Under the pieces are notes generated by a model. That model worked only from the letters and a program-made list of their open reading frames with translations, did not search any database and was not told the origin of the DNA. 64,000 bases of DNA. Origin: Amblyornis subalaris (taxonomy: Eukaryota; Chordata; Aves; Passeriformes; Ptilonorhynchidae). This document shows, piece after piece, positions 62,104 through 64,000 of this stretch. The translations under genes and the position numbers were made by a program. The stretch is from contig JACAXG010000032.1 in assembly GCA_018881555.1 (NCBI GenBank), positions 694,837-758,836 on the forward strand, read 5' to 3'. Positions within the stretch are counted from its first letter, which is position 1; each line of letters begins with the position of its first letter.

Positions 62104-64000
62104 ATAAGAGCAAACTTCTTCCTATCTTCAAACTTTTCCTTCTGCTGCCCATTGTCTCTCCAAGTTTCACACAGTTTCGTAGCAAACTGACAGTCCACAT
62201 TACTAAAATATTCAAGCAAAGTGAAGGTGAGGAAGAAGACCTCTCCTCTGGTACAAGTTGATGCTCTGTCAGTCCCCTACATATTTTCCTCTTCTACGCC
62301 CTGTCCATAATGTAATGTCCAGCATAGACTCGACAGACCTGGCACAAACTCTCCTGTGCATCCCTTGCTGAGGTTGTTTAAGCCTCTGCTGTGGTGCTTT
62401 CTGGGAATTCATCTGGCATTAACTCAGAAGGTGCCTGCTCCAGTTTGTTGTGCTGTAATATCATGGTCAACTAGGGGAAAAAAGGCAGCCCAAACCACTC
62501 TCACATTCAGTGAACAGTGAGTTACAATGATGTTTTGCACGATGTGGAAAGACAAGCATAGGGTTGGTGAAATAGGAGTAACTGCATTAGCCATGGAGCA
62601 ACTCAGGTCAGAGTTAGGAGCCCAATTTTTGCCTCACAATGACTTTTTTTGATCCGTGATTTCAGTGGTAACAGGTTCGCGTCCCAGTTACCTCACTAAG
62701 GCAGTGCTTTGAAAAGAGAAATTTAATTCTTGCTCATGATAATTAAGTTTTCTCATAATCATTAGACTTTCTGATTATAATTAAGTTTTCTGATTATAAT
62801 TAAGTTTTACGCATATATTTGTATATGGAAATAAATATTTGCATAAACAAAGAAAGCAAAATTGGTCTACACTTTATTGGTACCTAGTTGTTATTCCTTA
62901 TATGAGTCAGAAGAAATATTACATTGCTGTGTTTACTTTGAAAACACCAGCCCATCTTTTCTTTTTTTTTGCATGCCCTGGTGTCATTTACATGATTAAG
63001 TCACCCTTTAATAAATTTTTGATGAGCAGCTACTATTACCTTGTACTAAACTTTCTCCTCAATAATGCAGATTTATGTATCCAGGGTGAATAAGAATGCC
63101 TGAAAATGGAGGTGTGCCCTCCAAAAAAGATATATTGTACTTTTACCATGTAATTCAGGGATCAATACATTATTAACTAGTTTACTGCTGAAGATTTGTG
63201 GTATTCATTTATTTTTTATCAAACATGTCACCCTCAGGACTAGGCAAATTTACAGTATCCCCCAGGCACTAATTTTGCCCTACTCATAAAGAGAAAAAAG
63301 TGCCAACAAATCTAGTTTTTGCATCAGAATCTTTTTATTTCCTTTGACACAATGAAAATTTTGTTATAATCTTTAAATATTGTCTTGGTGGAGCTCATAC
63401 AGATTGTGAAGATGAGATTCTTCACCAGCTTTCCACTATTGTGACTAATCCACTGATGTGCTGGATCACATTGGGAGTGGCACACGATAAAGGAGTGTGC
63501 AGAACACATCTTCTGATGTTCTTCCCTCAAAAAAGGTGTGGGAGGTCCCTGAGCTTGAAGCACTGAGAATTCAGAGAATATGCTCAAGAAGCTCCATTGT
63601 GTGTTTTCCCTGCTGTTATCCTATGGTGAAGGCCCTGCACAGGTAGGAATGGCCAGATCCCAGAGGGATTTGCCTTCCCTTTAGCAGGGCTAAGCAAAAA
63701 GGGGACAACCACGTCCCTCCCCTGCAGCTGCTCAACTTGATGTATTTCTTATATGAAAAGGGGCAAGACAAAACCATCACTGCTTGNGGCCGGGATGCTC
63801 ACACAGGAGCAAGCTGGAAAGATCAGCAAGGGCAGGTTGCTTTGCTATTCCCTGCTTCCCTGAGATCCCTGGGAGCCAGCAAAGTTGGAGTATGATTTAC
63901 AGCTATCCTGGAGAAACGACTGCTGGGTTCACAGAGTCAGTATTTGGGAAGATCCTGTGAGCCTGGCTGCCTGCCTGCTGTTTATCAGTGCTGTCAGAAG
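62104..64000. other. Non-coding, apart from a 19-bp tandem repeat
   Basis: No gene or repeat family recognised other than the minisatellite at 62735. Open frames are under 90 codons. The final 300 bases are somewhat GC-richer but show no exon-like structure. Confidence 0.5.
62735..62810. repeat. 19-bp tandem repeat, four copies
   Basis: Four head-to-tail units: catgataattaagttttct, cataatcattagactttct, gattataattaagttttct and gattataattaagttttac. Units 3 and 4 are nearly identical and unit 2 is most diverged. Each unit but the second carries TAATTAAG, so the array multiplies a homeodomain-type site. Confidence 0.9.

Noticed and set aside
62670..62700. tRNA-like 'ggttcgcgtccc' B-box candidate
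   Set aside because: The B-box consensus requires A after GGTTCG. There is no A box upstream and no acceptor-stem pairing.

Overview
This window is vertebrate genomic DNA, almost certainly from a bird and probably a passerine. The evidence is repeat content: many truncated CR1 LINE copies, several keeping the 8-bp CR1 tail repeat (ATTCTATG-type); a tRNA-Ile-derived SINE fused to a CR1-like tail, the architecture described for TguSINE1 in zebra finch; and an LTR-type retroviral insertion that starts TGTCATGG and ends CA between short target-site duplications. Nothing suggests a bacterium, plasmid or phage. The sequence carries many isolated single N bases, as expected from a draft assembly.

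I recognise no protein-coding gene, rRNA gene or functional tRNA gene. The longest open frames are about 200 codons, near what chance gives in 64 kb read in six frames with N codons allowed. Many do not begin with ATG, and none shows a family I know. The window is best read as intergenic or deep-intronic DNA. Two open frames have splice-like borders; the better is a 270-bp, phase-0, exon-like block at 41004-41273.

Layout: 1-1.2 kb is unassigned. An LTR/ERV-type element lies at 1.23-3.18 kb. Mostly unique AT-rich DNA follows to 9 kb. Old CR1 and MIR-like fragments lie at 9.1-10.8 kb and 13.4 kb. A CR1 copy followed by a CT microsatellite lies at 18.0-18.5 kb. A long CR1 copy sits at 24.1-24.7 kb and shorter ones at 26.5, 28.8 and 34.8 kb. 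The part richest in repeats runs from 38.6 to 53.9 kb: an unclassified inverted pair, an ancient CR1 reverse-transcriptase remnant, seven clear CR1 fragments (plus one doubtful) and the tRNA-derived SINE. MIR-like fragments lie near 59.5 and 60.1 kb, another CR1 at 61.8 kb and a 19-bp tandem repeat at 62.7 kb. Recognised CR1 copies occur on both strands with no evident bias.

Between repeats, several stretches rich in TAAT-type and octamer-like motifs (12.6-12.9, 15.3-15.6, 36.7-37.1, 39.2-39.5 kb and others) have the texture of conserved noncoding elements. That is inference from appearance only and needs an alignment. I found no evidence of a new multi-gene system.
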